Source: Cristatella mucedo
Taxonomy: Eukaryota > Bryozoa > Phylactolaemata > Cristatellidae
Direction: 5' to 3'
Assembly (NCBI GenBank): GCA_009760855.2
Contig: WPIO01000021.1
Location: 2,246,501-2,310,500, forward strand
Length of the DNA: 64,000 nucleotides
The notes below the pieces were generated by a model. That model was not told where the DNA came from, made no database searches, and worked only from the letters and a program-made list of their open reading frames with translations. The position numbers and the translations under genes are program-made. This document shows positions 47,217 through 57,612 of this stretch, piece after piece. Numbering within the stretch: position 1 is the first letter of the stretch; each line of letters opens with the position of its first letter.

Positions 47217-48164
47217 TTCCTTGTTAATTCAAGTGCTAACTAGCCTCTTTTAGCAATAGTGACAATACAATAAATTGATTTGACTTAAAAGAATATATCA
47301 GCTATTTTGATATCTAGGTTTGGAGGCTCAACAGACTGTTTTAGTGGTCTTTGAAGACATAACAGCTTTATTCTCTTTCGTCAGAACCTATGGCAAACAC
47401 ACAGAGCACAAAACAGGAGTCCACAGATATGCAGAACTATATTACTAGTCGTACTGTAAAAAATGATATGAAATCATGTATAGCATAGATATTTCCACAT
47501 CTGTTCCCTATATGTTAAAGAAAGTGTTTAATCAAATACAGTCAGCCCCGAAATTACGAAGTAGAAAGGGACCGTAAATCTGCCGTAAGTAGAATTTTCG
47601 TAAGCTGAGAGTGGTATACAATACGTTGAACTATGATACGTTCTGACGAAGACATGTAGAGAGAAACGAATTTAACTTTAAAAAAATATCTAAAAAAGTA
47701 AAAAATAGATAGGAATAAGTAAGTAAGATTATATTTATTTGCGAACGGTAAAATTGCAACACAAAACACGAGAACGCATGAGATCACTCTAAACACGTCT
47801 TACATCTACCAAGTGACGCATTGAAGAGAAAGCCCTCAGTACCCACAATGCATAGCTGCCAGACATTGTTTCTTCTCAGCTGCTTGCAGCGTTGTGAAAT
47901 CTACTGACCGCGAACGGGTTTTGAAGGTTTTCTGGGAGAAAGTTTGATTTTCGATTTGCTTTTGCATGACCAACGCCGAGTTTGTATCTCCGAATTCAGC
48001 AATTCGAACCGTCGGAATGATCGTCGGATGATGACTGGAATATGGTTCCGTGAGAGAGTCACGTAAGCGATTACGGCAAAGAAAGCAAACTTCGTGAATG
48101 TGAAACTGAAGTGAACTGCAGTACAGCAGCCATGTCTCATGCCTGCATTATTACAGCTACCTAT
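47217..48164. other. Unannotated DNA
   Basis: No gene seen. A possible transposon end starts at 47537 (TA followed by CAGTCAGCCCCGAAATTACG); see findings. Confidence 0.35.
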
Positions 48165-49975
48165 GGCGGCAGTAGTCTATCGCCCACCAGGTACCAAATC
48201 CTTCTTTTATCTCAGATTTCTCTGATCTCATTTCGATTCTGTGTCTAATAAATCGACCTTTCCTCATTATGGGCGATTTCAACTTTCATTTAGATAACTA
48301 ATTTGACACCTTCAGCATTGAATTTCGGGGACTGACTGACTCATTGTCTCTTGTGGTTCATGTGCATGGCCCTACTCACATCAAGGTTCACACCCTCGAC
48401 CAAATGTTCTCATACAACTGCACTTTGTCATTACCAATTATTAGCAAAATCTGCTTATCTGACCACATGCAGATCCCATTCACTATACAATATGTGCCCT
48501 CCTCCTCCTTATCTAAAACCACATGCAAGTCACGAAAATTCAAGGCCCTTGATATCGACGCTGTCCGTGCGAGAATATCCGTTTCACCTCTGCAGTTCAA
48601 TCCTCATTCGGACCTGTCATCATTGGTAGATTGCTACAATACGACACTAGCTGATATGCTCGACGAGTTTGCAGCTCTGACTAAACGCACTGTATGCCCT
48701 CGCCCAGACGGCCTAAATCCACTAAGTGAAAGCTTGAAAAAGCATACAAAAGATCAGGGGTCACTGTTAATCGACTGGCAAACGAGGACTACTGTAGATC
48801 CTACCAATCAATCCTAGCAAAGGCGAAGTCTAGCTCCTATAAAACATTGTTGAATCACAGATTCAAAATCCAAAAATGGAGATGTCGACAATTGGCCATC
48901 TCCTTAACCACTCCCTGGTTAGCTCCTTACCTAGTGATCCCTGTGATCTAGCTGATCGCTTCTCTAGCGTCTTTGTCCTGAAGATAGGCATGGATGGCAG
49001 CAAATTTTCTTAAACTAAATGATGATAATATTAACTTAATAGTTATGGGCTAACAAAGTGTGATTCAGCAATTGGAAAAGCTAACGCTCAAAATCGGCTC
49101 TGTCAGCATATCTACTCTTGAATCTGCACGAAATCTAGGTGTCCAGTCCCAAAGTGACCATTCGTTAGATGACAACATCAGCTCCACAGTCAAGTCTGCC
49201 TACTTTCAGCTACAGTAACCTGCTGAAATTCCGGCTTGTTTAGACATGGATACCACATCTAAATTTGTCAATGCATTTGTGACATTCTGCTGTGACTTGT
49301 GTGACTCACTGCTCACGGGTCTACAGGCCTTTGAAGTCAGGGGCTTACAGTTGGTGCAAAACTCTTCAGCTAGGCTTGTCTGTATGAGCGTCGCAGCTGC
49401 CATATCACACCACTTCTCGCTGACCTGCACTGCCTCCCAGTCAAGCAATTAAATTCAAGGTTTTACTAGTCACTTTTAGGTCTCTTTATTCTTCAGCTCC
49501 AGCCTACGTGTCAGATCTTTTCCCCTACCAAGCTGAACATTGTACCACATCCTTTTTGGAATCTAACAGCTTACCCATAGCCCACACCAATCTCAAATCC
49601 TTTGGAGATCGTACCTTTAGTTGATATGCTCCCAAAGCCTGGAACTCACTCCCGACTTGCATCACGACATCTCTTGACTTTTCCTCATTTTAAAAGAGTC
49701 GAAAACGTATCCATTTAGGACAGCATTTAGTGGGTCGCTGTGAGTTGTTGTCTATGTGCTTATGCGTGCTGACACTGTGCATGCTGCCACTAAACAAACT
49801 TGCATGCTGACCCTGTGCATGCCACCCATAACCATGCTATTCCTATTGTTTATTGAGCAGGGTACCCCTAAAAATTTGATAGTGCTTCATTTGTAGCAAA
49901 TGCAACGTGCCTAGAAAGAGACGGTGTTCTCTGATGGTGAAATATAAAATGTACACTCATTATTATTGCCACAGT
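48165..49975 (+). mobile_element. LINE A copy with endonuclease domain, internal RT deletion
   Basis: The 5' part encodes AP-endonuclease motifs: VVYRPPGTKSFF (48172), IMGDFNFHLD (48268), 'LDQMFSYN' (48398) and SDHMQIPFTIQY (48458), with a best open frame of 157 residues at 48344-48817. A linker ('SDPCDLADRFSSVF', 48935) follows. The reverse transcriptase is missing from about 48986: the sequence jumps to 'WMAANFLKLNDDN' (48991). The C-terminal ORF blocks ('LQLVQNSSARLVC', 49346; 'LKSFGD', 49595), 3' UTR and a degenerate tail follow. This is the only endonuclease part seen and shows LINE A to be APE-type. Confidence 0.9.
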
Positions 49976-51589
49976 TTATGTTGGTTTTAATTTGAATGAA
50001 CTACGTTGTCTGTAACAGTACCTGCATGAGAATGGCTAGCACAGAGGCTCGTAAAAATGATGCAACCATGGAAATCTAGTGCTCTTTTGAAGCTCTCGGT
50101 CACTATCAAGCTCTATTAATAGAACACTGCAAATCAGATCGCGTTAGTAGGGACATTTGCGTGGTCGCTAGGCGAACAATCCACCAATAAAGAATGACCT
50201 CTCGAAGCTCTGAACTTACGATATTATACTCCCTCTTCCCTTTAGTGTAGCCCTTTTCAACCTTGACACTAAGCTAAGTTGCCAAATCAACTCGCTATTT
50301 TAGTTCGGCGTTGTAACCTTGAGATTGGCTAATGCAGTGTGCTTCAAATAAAATCTTCAGCTCTTGGCCTAACTCTGCCCATTAAGTGACTCGCATACGA
50401 AGTAGTAGTACTATTACATCTTACTGTGAATAAGTATCTGTTTTAAACCTGCCACTTTTTGGAAAATGGCCCATTTTTAACAAGAAAAATGGTTTTCAAT
50501 AGACCATACGCAACCGGAATCGGGTGCTATTAATGCCGCGTCTTAGCCATACCAAATTTGAAGAGGCTCAGTCTAAGAACTTGATTAAATTACCTCATTA
50601 GTCTGTGTTAGTTGGATTCAAGCTGATCTTCTTAGTTAAAGAATCCGAAATCCGGGGACTGTGGTGGACCTTTCAAGTACCGTTTGAACTTCACTATGAT
50701 GCAATCTTGAATATCGGTTTTACCGTTTCCTCTGACGAGAGAAAAGTTTCATTGCATTTGTCCGCTCTTAGTAGCCACTGTAGGCATGGGAAAAATCTCA
50801 CCAAGCACTTTAATTAGCCAATAGCAACTACGTAATTGTCGCTCTTGGCATCCGCACTGAAAGCCTAGTTTATCCTCGAGTAACATTACAGTAATTACGG
50901 TATTACTTAGCAATCTTTACGGCACGTTTACTGCTTATATAATGAGCGGCTACATTACGGACCTTTAAAGCCTTGGCATGGACTGCAAAACTCACTTAGC
51001 ATTCTTAGTTAGATGAAAGCTCGGAGCAGCGCCAGATATGGAGCAATGGAGCACCGTCCACCTACCGTGGTACACGCTGTAGCAGACAATAGTTGTCTGT
51101 GAGAGGTTATTTTGCCTACTGCTTCAGCTTCGGGGCGTAATTTCATGGTGAAGACTCTGCGCCAACTAGGAGATGTTTGAGAGGCAGCAACGAACAGCGA
51201 TTTTTAGGATTGCCGCTACGGCTCGCGCTCAGCATCTACCACTTCGCAGCCCGGCGAAACGTATGCGGTTTTCATTTTCCTAAATGCCTTCACATACTTC
51301 GCGCTATTTTACCGTGCACTTTGAAGAACTCTGCACAGAAATTGAACGGATTAAGAAACGCTTGAGAAGGAGGCTGATAGACGGAAATGACATGGTGATT
51401 GCTTATCGCCGATCATACAGGACACTGAGCCCTGAATAACTCCAGAACAATGCAAGGTTCGTGAACCATTATAGATAGCATTCGAACCACTTCAAATCTT
51501 GATAAAATGAGCCAAAGTAATTGAGATCAATAAAGTTACAAAACTGATATATGTGACAACAAAAATCTAGGCTTAATTAAAAGGTCCCT
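49976..51589. other. Unannotated DNA
   Basis: About 1.6 kb without recognised gene or repeat. Confidence 0.45.
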
Positions 51590-51765
51590 GTTAGAACTGT
51601 CGCTTATCACGACCTCGGTACCGAGGTCGTGGATTCGAATCCTGCGGTGGGAGATCCTTTATCGCTGCCATTGGTGGTGGTGATAGCCGTAAAGGCTTTT
51701 CTATTGCTATACAAAGAGGCTGTTATATAAGTTAATATTTATTTTGTGTTACTTTAAGTATAGTT
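51590..51765 (+). repeat. SINE B copy with perfect palindrome
   Basis: The palindrome at 51608-51631 (arms CACGACCTCGGT / ACCGAGGTCGTG) runs into the B box GGATTCGAATCC, then the SINE B body ('ggtgatagccgtaaaggcttttc') and 'gttatataagttaatatttatt'. The A box is not obvious. Confidence 0.8.
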
Positions 51766-51869
51766 TTAGCACAATAGAATGAAAAAAGCAGAATTCAGTG
51801 ATGCCAACAGTATCTTAATATGAGTATGATGTTTGTACTCGTGAATGCATCTACGCTTGTAACCCCACA

Positions 51870-52008
51870 TAGTCGTGATGAATAAGTGAGTCTAGCGCTG
51901 CAGAAATTTCTATATTGATCGCAAAGATGGCTGAAAAAGTCTAGAAAAATATTAAGTTCTCTGCTGGCGCAATACAAGCAATATTAACATTATTGTTATT
52001 ATTATTAG
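51870..52008 (+). mobile_element. LINE A 3' tail, degenerate
   Basis: 'gtctagaaaaatattaagttctctgctggcgcaatacaagcaatatt' followed by ATT repeats; the outer hairpin arms are mutated. Confidence 0.65.
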
Positions 52009-52360
52009 CTTTCGGAGGGAATTACCTAGCCGACAATATTACATCCAAAATATGGATGAAGCATAAGAAACATAGCTCGAACACGCGAAAGTCCGAAGCC
52101 ATAAGTAGAGCAGCGCTAGTAGCGATCGAAAACCGGACAAGCTGTTCCAGAGTAGGCAGCAGGAGAAAAGATGGTATCTTTGCGCAAAGAGTGTGGAGTT
52201 GAGTTCCATAGGCTGGGACTGGCAGAGACAAATGGCTCGGTTGCCTTCAGCGTCAGCCAAAGAAAGAGGCTTATTCAGCTGGCGTATGCACCGAGAATCA
52301 TTCCAGTGCCATCCATATGTGCAGTGAGCCTTCTTACGTCTCAGATAAAGATGCATCTTT
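52009..52360 (-). mobile_element. LINE C fragment
   Basis: Minus strand: 'GNRAICLCQSQPMELNSTLF' and the region around 'ctgttccagagtaggcagcaggagaaaagatg' match 15370-15450 of the longest LINE C copy. Confidence 0.7.
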
Positions 52361-52429
52361 TCTGGTCAGCTTTCTCTTCGCCCCAGCGAGATTAACTATT
52401 TTGTTTTTTTCCGGTGTGCTTTGCATGCG

Positions 52430-52672
52430 TAACAGAGCATGAATAATACACGCTACTCACCGAAGGTCTTAGTAACCAGTGGCCGTGAGTGGCTTTATGT
52501 TTTTTTTAGCATGATTGCCTAAGCATGATGACTGTTTACTTTTTGCATGCTTGTTATTGTGCCTGTTACTAATCCTTGGGTTCTGATTCTTTTGCACCGA
52601 GCTGGAAAATGCCTAAAGCGAGATTGAGTTCTCTTAGGGCGCCAAAGTCAGAGACCTACTGTTGTTGTTAAA
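52430..52672 (+). mobile_element. LINE A 3' tail, degenerate
   Basis: 'atgcctaaagcgagattgagttctcttagggcgcc' retains both hairpin arms approximately, followed by GTTGTTGTT instead of ATT repeats. Confidence 0.6.
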
Positions 52673-53930
52673 TTTTTTGCGTCCAATGCCAAGAAGTTAC
52701 TGAGATTTCTGAAGCTTCGCGCCTATAGTAAATACGAGAGAGTTAAGTCGCCTCGGTACCTTGCGTTTTAGGGTTCAGCATCACAGCATGAACGTTAACT
52801 GTTAGATGATTCAAAAGCCTAAATTATAGAGAAGATAAGCCATAGAGTAGCCAAGGCTGCCGTAGCGGTGGCATAGGTATGGACAATGCATATATTTAAT
52901 GCGGTCGACTTCAGGCAGTCCTGCCTACTCAGCCCATTTGCTACCTCAACGTAAATAGATCCCTTTAATATCAAAGTTCTTCACGGAACTTCACTCGTTA
53001 CCTGATTTACATGTATCTGCTCAATAAAAACATTCTTTTCCTGTATATATTCACAGAAATTCGAGAGAAGCTGAAATACCTTTGAAACGATTGGCTACAA
53101 TAAGCTAAATTTTCATCTGCTGATGAGAAGCTCGTGCATCTGGGTTTTGGCTAGCATTGGCCATCCATTTTCTTTAACGATCTTCGGTTAATGACACCTG
53201 AAAGTGGCACCCAAAAGTCAAGCGTTCAATCTAAGAATCAGATTCCGCAGTGAATCATGAAGGATCCTACTCTCATTAACTCAATGCAATAGGCATTGCT
53301 TTGCTGCTTGCGTTTCTCGGCGTTGATGCTGAATAAGTGAATTCGTTCTAGACAATTATTTAGGGCGATCCGACCTTTTTAACGGTCGGATAAAAGTTTG
53401 GGCTGCAACGTAGAAGTTGACTTATATGACCGGGTGTAAGACTAGTTAAGCACAGTACGGCCAAGAAAGTATAGTACGCAGTACAAGCACTCTGTGCTCT
53501 CCCTGCTTAGAGCTCACCCATACATTCATTGTTTAGCTTCAGTCAACAAAGAACCTTCCTTCCGCTTATGAGTGCGTATTAGCCAGTCATTGTTGCTATT
53601 GGAAACGACTCATCGAATCATTCCCCATTGAATGTGAACTTATTTTATTAGAAGCAGCATTTGGTATAGAGCGCATGCTTGCTGCTGAAACCTACTTGCT
53701 CCAGCTGATGGCCGAGGGATAGAGTTATTAGAACTTTCGGAGTAATTTATTCTTCCTGTACCAGAAGATGCTGCCCGCTTTGACCACGGCTTTGCATTAG
53801 CCTTCAGGGAAGACTTTATTTACTGCTCGGCGCCTTTCTTCACATAATGGCATTTTGTCCACTTCATCATTTGATGGAGTGACGTCGTGCTCGGACTGCA
53901 ATCACTAGTTTATCTCTTAGAGCAGACTTG
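52673..53930. other. Unannotated DNA
   Basis: No feature recognised. Confidence 0.45.
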
Positions 53931-53932
53931 GC

Positions 53933-56230
53933 AAACTACAGCCAGCGGGCGATGTACGGCCCGTTGGTCTTTTCAATCCGGCCCACCAAACTCGTCCACG
54001 TAATACTATGAAATTAAATTTTATTATGAAGACACCTCAATCGTTTTACCTAGCTGTAATTCCCATCTTTCCCCAGCAGACGGCGCACCCAGAAGACCCA
54101 CACCCCATGAGTGTGATACATTACGGTTACCCTCTACTTCATTTTGTCGCTTCGTACTTTCAGCCCTTCAGTAAAAATGAGCGGACCGAAGAAAAGAAAA
54201 GTAGACAGTGAGTGCAGAGTGTTAAATAAAGAGTGGAAAACAAAATTTCTTTTCAATGAAGTCCGATCAACAGCCCCATGTCTGATATGCCAATAAACTG
54301 TAGCAGTTCTTAAGGAATACAACTTTAGCCGTCATTTTGCCACAAAACATGCTAACTACGCCAGTCAACAGTCTTCTCAAGAACGGGCGGCTACAGCTCA
54401 GACATTGACGGCTAATTTACAGACTTAGCAAACCTATTTTTCACAGACAAACTGTGATTCAAGAGACAAGTGTTAAGGCAAGTTTTTTCTGGCATTCAAA
54501 TTAGCAAATGCCAGTACGCCTTTCTACGAAGGCTTATTTTGTAAAGAATGCATGGTTGAGACAGCAGGTCTCTTGTGTCCGCAAGACCAAAGGAGAGCCG
54601 AGTCCGGAGAGCAAAGACAAACTTGAAAAAATCAGTTTATCACGCAGAACTACGACTCTCCTTGTGGAATTGATTTACTAAGATATAGCCAAAAAATTAA
54701 ACAAACAGGCCGAGTCCTTTAAGTTTTGATCGCTAGCACTGGATGAAAGTAATGACTTAAAAGACACTGCTCAGCTTCTAATCTAATCCGACGGATTAGT
54801 GACAGTTTTGAGATCACAGAGGAGTTTTCAACCATGGAGTCCATGGATGGAAAAACGACGGGAGAGGATTTGCATAACCAGGCGCCTGCTGTCGTCGAGA
54901 GAATGAAGCTACCTTGGAGTAAACTTGCCAATGTCACCACGGATGGATCGCCAAATTTAACTGGGACAAACGCTGGGCTGCTAAAATAGACTGCAGGAAA
55001 AAGTAAGAGGAAAATCCTGATCAGGATGTTACTTTCCTTCACTGCTTCATTCACCAGGAAGTTCTGCGTAAGTCTATATTACAGCTAAATCATGTCGTGA
55101 ATCCAGTCATAAAACTTGTTAACTTTATACGAGCAAGGGGACTTCAGCATCGTCACTTAATTGCGTTCCTGGAAGAAACCGATGCAGATCACCAGGACTT
55201 ACTTGACCACTCTCGTGTGCGCTGGCTAAGTTTCGGGCAGTATTTGGGCAAAGTCTTTCAAAGAATGTGGAAGCTGAAGGAGGAGATCACTGCATTTTTG
55301 GAGTTAATGGGAAGAGACCGACGAATTTCCCGAGCTAAGTGACAACGACTGGCTTTGTGACTTTGCATTAGCTGTATACATACTTTCGCACATGAATGTG
55401 CTGAACACAAAGCGACACGGGAAATATCAATTTGTGCACGACATGTACAAAGACGTTAGGGCTTTCAAATCCATGATGACTCTTTTCTCCAGACTAATTT
55501 CAAAGAAATCTTTCACTCATTTCCCAACACTAACCATACAGAAAGAGGCGACCCGAAACGCGCAGAAATAAACCAAATCACTGGACGACCTACACGGAGA
55601 ATTCTGCCGTCATTTCTGTGACTTTGCAAACATTGAAAAGTCATTTCAGCTGGTGTCCTTTCCATGCCCAAGACCCTGAAACAGCACCACAGGAGCTGCA
55701 GTTGGAACTGGTTGATCTTCAGTCTGACTATGTATTGAAGGAGGACATAAACTCTATTAAACTGAACGACTTTTATGCTTAACTTAACGAAGCCACGCTT
55801 CCAAAACTCTGGAAGATAGCACAGAAGATAATGACGTTGCTTGGCTCAACATATTGTGTGTCAACAGACATTCAGCCTCATGAACATCGACAAGCCCGGC
55901 ACAGATCCAAGTTAACTGACCAACACATTGGATCTATCTTGAGAATTGCCACAACAAATATCAAGCCAGACATTTGATGCACTTGCAAAAAAAGGAGACC
56001 AACTGAAGAGGTTCCCACTGAAACTAAATGGGAGTTTATTACTACGTTATTAAATTAATAAATTTGTAAAACAATTTTTAAAATATACTAAGCACAATAG
56101 TGTTTTGCTGCCTGTTAAAGGCCAAATTGTTTCATGTAATAGAATTTACATTTGATTTAAATTATTTAACACAAACACCCCATTCTCCTATTCTGGCCCG
56201 ACCCCTCTGTCAAATTTTAGAAACCATTTT
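53933..56230 (+). mobile_element. hAT-family DNA transposon relic (Charlie/GTF2IRD2-like)
   Basis: The left end CAGACTTGGCAAACTACAGC followed by 'cggcccgttgg..ttttcaatccggccca' has the form of hAT ends of this type. The body holds the transposase relic. The right end keeps a 'ctggcccgacccctctgtcaaattttag' stretch (56192-56219), but the terminal CTG-type repeat and the 8-bp target duplication were not found, so that end may be truncated. Confidence 0.65.
54177..56057 (+). pseudogene. hAT transposase with BED zinc finger, inactivated
   Basis: From ATG 54177 the frame reads MSGPKKRKVDSECRV..., then C-L-I-C and, 22 codons on, H-F-A-T-K-H, the C-x2-C...H-x4-H BED finger that binds transposon ends. 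An in-frame TAA directly follows CLICQ. Later blocks in changing frames: 'CLLCPQ'-like region near 54570, 'TMESMDGKTTGEDL' near 54830, 'KLANVTTDGSPNLTGTNAGL' near 54922-54980, 'HDMYKDVRAFKSMMTLF' near 55438, and the C-terminal dimerisation region 'LTDQHIGSILRIATTNIKPD' near 55912-55972. This order matches the hAT group that gave rise to GTF2IRD2-, ZBED- and FAM200-type genes. Many stops and frameshifts rule out activity. Confidence 0.8.
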
Positions 56231-56747
56231 TAAATATCAACATAACATAACTAAAACAAAAAACATGCGCTCGTCATGGTGTTAGTCGCACTCAGCCAAG
56301 ACGGAAAAAGCACTGACGCAGCTCTGAGCCTTGGAATCACCGCTAGCGACTCCTCGCAGTAGAACCGATGCGCACGCGCACACGTACGCCGACAGTAGCG
56401 TAACGCTGCTACAAAGAAGAGCTCTAATGCCTCGACGTACGTCTATTTCCATAGCCCTGAGAAGTCTGTTTGATAGCAAAGCAGGCTTAGTGGTGGTCAG
56501 CGGCAGCTGAGACGTACACAAACTCTCGGTGGGTACAAAGCCTAGAGATCAAATGAGCACGGATGCTTAGGCGGAATCTGCTCAAGCACAACGAGCTGCC
56601 GCTGACATAGCGTCGGCTTTAATGCTGCCGTGGCCACCGATTGTCTCATAATGGGTTCCTAGCATGTGAAATTCAGGAATCGCGAATAGCGAAAATCTCT
56701 CATCGTTTGGCTGAGTACGGACGCCACCGTTTCGGCGTAAAAATCTG
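56231..56747. other. Unannotated DNA
   Basis: No feature recognised. Confidence 0.4.
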
Positions 56748-56858
56748 CTTCCGGCTTCCCTTTGCAACAAATGTAAAGCGCCTAGAGAGAGATTGAGTTC
56801 TCTGAGGGCGCTTTATCAAGTGCATTTTTATTATTATTATTGTTATTATTATTATTGC
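56748..56858 (+). mobile_element. LINE A 3' tail with intact hairpin
   Basis: Hairpin 56775-56814: AAAGCGCC outer arm, then AGAGA / loop TTGAGT / TCTCT inner stem, then GGCGCTTT, followed by TATCAAGTGCATTTTTATT and ATT repeats. It is one of the two clearest copies in the window. Confidence 0.92.
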
Positions 56859-57404
56859 GAAGTGACCGTTGAAAGTGCTCAAGTTCTGCGGCTATGAGCA
56901 GCCATTAGCCCGGCAAGATGTCGAGCGCTTGGGGAAGGGCGAAGCGTGCCCAGAGTCGGTTGCTTGTGCACTTTCGCTGAGAACTCGCGAGCGAAACGCT
57001 TTTCGCGTTTCGCTCGCGGATTCGTCGACATTTCGGCGGATTTTCGACGCGGATTCGTCGTGGCTGCACGCCGTGATCCGAACCCCGCTTCTGACAGTAA
57101 CTCAGGCGGGGCAGCATCAGCTGCACATTTCTTCGCCAACCGGAGCGCCACGCTTCAGTCGGAGGACGAGCTCCTCGCGTCGCAGCACCGTCGCGTCACG
57201 CATCGACGCGCTGTGGCGGCCAGCCGCTTCAGAAGATGCGAAAAGTCCGATTCGAAATTATCGATCGTCGTCGGCGCTCGCCGGCCTTGGCCGCGTGCGG
57301 GCAGCTAGAGAGCGGCGTGTCGTTTCGTAGCGATGGCGCAGGTGGCATTCGACTTGCTCGTCGGTTTCCTGGCACCGCCGCGTACGACGCGTCCAGCGTC
57401 ATAC

Positions 57405-57452
57405 GCTGGCGGCGCTGTCGGAGCGCGCAGGTGCTCCGACAGCGCCGCCAGC
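57405..57452. repeat. Perfect 20-bp inverted repeat, 8-nt spacer
   Basis: Arm GCTGGCGGCGCTGTCGGAGC (57405-57424) is exactly complementary to 57433-57452, with spacer GCGCAGGT. The stem would be very stable. Confidence 0.95.
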
Positions 57453-57533
57453 AGGCTCCGCTCTGAGCTCCGCTTTGACCAGTCGCTCTGCAACGGCTAG
57501 CTATTGCAAAGGAATTGACGTGCGTTCGAGCTA

Positions 57534-57612
57534 AGATAATAATAATAATAATAATAATTCACTTGATAAAACGCCCTCGGAGAATTTAATCTCTCTCTAG
57601 GCGCTTTACCGA
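57534..57612 (-). mobile_element. LINE A 3' tail in the GC-rich block
   Basis: AAT repeats and hairpin ('aaacgccctcggagaattt'...'ctctctaggcgcttta') on the minus strand; AT-rich island in GC-rich surroundings. Confidence 0.88.

Noticed and set aside
48388-48629. Overlapping frames (92 and 70 codons) as genes
   Set aside because: Out-of-frame shadows of the LINE A endonuclease remnant at 48344-48817.
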